NCBI GenBank assembly: GCA_977017575.1
Contig: CDRNVI010000054.1
Coordinates: 620,001 to 684,000 of the forward strand
Direction: 5' to 3'
From: Paramoeba atlantica
Taxonomy: Eukaryota > Discosea
Length of the DNA stretch: 64,000 bases
Shown here: positions 63,454 through 64,000 of the stretch, piece by piece
Layout: the number at the start of each line of letters is the position of its first letter
How positions within the stretch are numbered: position 1 is the stretch's first letter
Notes under the pieces: model-generated
The model's input: the letters and a program-made list of their open reading frames with translations, nothing else
The model's database searches: none
What the model was told of the DNA's origin: nothing
Program-made: the position numbers and the translations under genes

Positions 63454-64000
63454 ATGGATTCCCAAGCTCCATCCACGCGCCCTTCGAAAGTTCGTGCAGT
63501 GAGTGTACCACAAGAAATGGATCTTGAGCGGCTCACCAGCAGTTTGTACACTCATCATGAGAGCTGGAGTTCAGATGTTTCCGCTTGCAAATGGAAAGGC
63601 ATCAAGTGCAACTCTGAGGAGAAAGTTACAGACATAAAGTGGAACCGTCAAAACCTGAGTGGATCCATGAAATTTGAGTATATTCCAATATCCGTTGAGA
63701 CGCTCGACATTGAACACAACTATATACGTGGTGAACTTGTCCTAAGTGACCTTTTCCCTTTAGTAAATTTTACTGCTTTCTATCTAGGGGAGAACAAATT
63801 TACAGGCAATCCGGATCTTTCCAGACTTCCGAAGCTTTCTACTGCAGCGTGGATGGAAAGAAATGAATTGTCTGGTGATATATGCCTTACACAGTTGCCC
63901 ATCGATCTGGCATATATTGACGTTAGCGATAACTTGTTAACGGGAAAACTAGATTTGGGGGCACTCCCACGCACTCTTGAATCATTGTACTTGTCTGGAA
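63454..64000 (+). CDS. Leucine-rich repeat protein, N-terminal 182 codons, open at window edge
   Basis: Starts ATG GAT TCC CAA and stays open to the last base. The cap region has VPQEMDLERLTSSLYTHH, Trp, ACKWKGIKCNSEEKV (C-x6-C) and VTDIKWN. LRR units follow: IPISVETLDIEHNYIRG, LFPLVNFTAFYLGENKFTG, LPKLSTAAWMERNELSG, LPIDLAYIDVSDNLLTG, LPRTLESLYLSG. No KRRKV cluster and a short N-terminus, so it is a fourth subfamily. The upstream region lacks the transposon-rich cassette flank of the close subfamily. Likely a functional gene. Confidence 0.85.
   Translation, partial: MDSQAPSTRPSKVRAVSVPQEMDLERLTSSLYTHHESWSSDVSACKWKGIKCNSEEKVTDIKWNRQNLSGSMKFEYIPISVETLDIEHNYIRGELVLSDLFPLVNFTAFYLGENKFTGNPDLSRLPKLSTAAWMERNELSGDICLTQLPIDLAYIDVSDNLLTGKLDLGALPRTLESLYLSG

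Overview
This 64 kb window looks like a eukaryotic, repeat-dominated accessory locus, most plausibly from an early-branching kinetoplastid or another euglenozoan. Three things point there. Two insertions begin with a sequence matching the 3' half of the kinetoplastid spliced leader (CAGTTTCTGTACCTTGTTG). There is a retroelement with the gag / tyrosine recombinase / reverse transcriptase order known from VIPER elements. Protein genes are intron-less leucine-rich-repeat (LRR) genes. Abundant Tc1/mariner-like, pogo-like and hAT-like DNA transposons argue against a trypanosomatid proper. The taxonomic call is an inference. I see no rRNA, tRNA, CRISPR or bacterial operon structure.

The only genes that look like host genes encode LRR proteins: 3677-4573, 25063-25959 and 58750-59649 (one close subfamily, intact), 47271-47930 and 49526-50233 (two divergent members, intact) and 63454 to the window end (partial, open). 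Around them lie broken members: 5560-7194 (split by a 738-bp insertion), 9816-10861 (internal replacement), tails at 9074-9186 and 42725-42808, heads at 32087-32166 and 38616-38695, and a short fragment at 18292-18375. The close subfamily sits in a stereotyped cassette. Upstream is a DDE-transposase remnant plus C-run foldback sequences. Downstream are a purine-rich 3' flank and the C-terminal coding end of a tyrosine recombinase.

Layout. 1-4.6 kb: Tc1-like element and an LRR cassette, paralogous to 55.1-59.7 kb. 5.5-11.6 kb: broken LRR genes containing two spliced-leader-headed insertions and the 3' part of a LINE with a restriction-like endonuclease (RLE). 11.4-16.7 kb: a VIPER-like element on the minus strand (intact gag-like and recombinase genes, broken RT), invaded by a pogo-like transposon. 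17-23 kb: minisatellites, RNase H debris, hAT-like genes. 25.97-42.72 kb: a 6.53-kb unit repeated 2.6 times in tandem, carrying an RLE-type LINE pseudogene. 42.7-46.5 kb is paralogous to 59.6-62.9 kb. 47-51 kb: two divergent LRR genes around an IS30-like transposase remnant. 51.9-54.5 kb: satellites and hairpins.

The most notable possibility is a non-autonomous retroelement family whose 5' end is spliced-leader sequence and whose 3' end is a small covarying hairpin shared with the RLE LINE at 8.1-9.07 kb. This resembles a SINE/LINE pair and the members land in LRR genes. A second is that the LRR cassettes form a recombining archive whose differences concentrate at one exposed column of the repeat.
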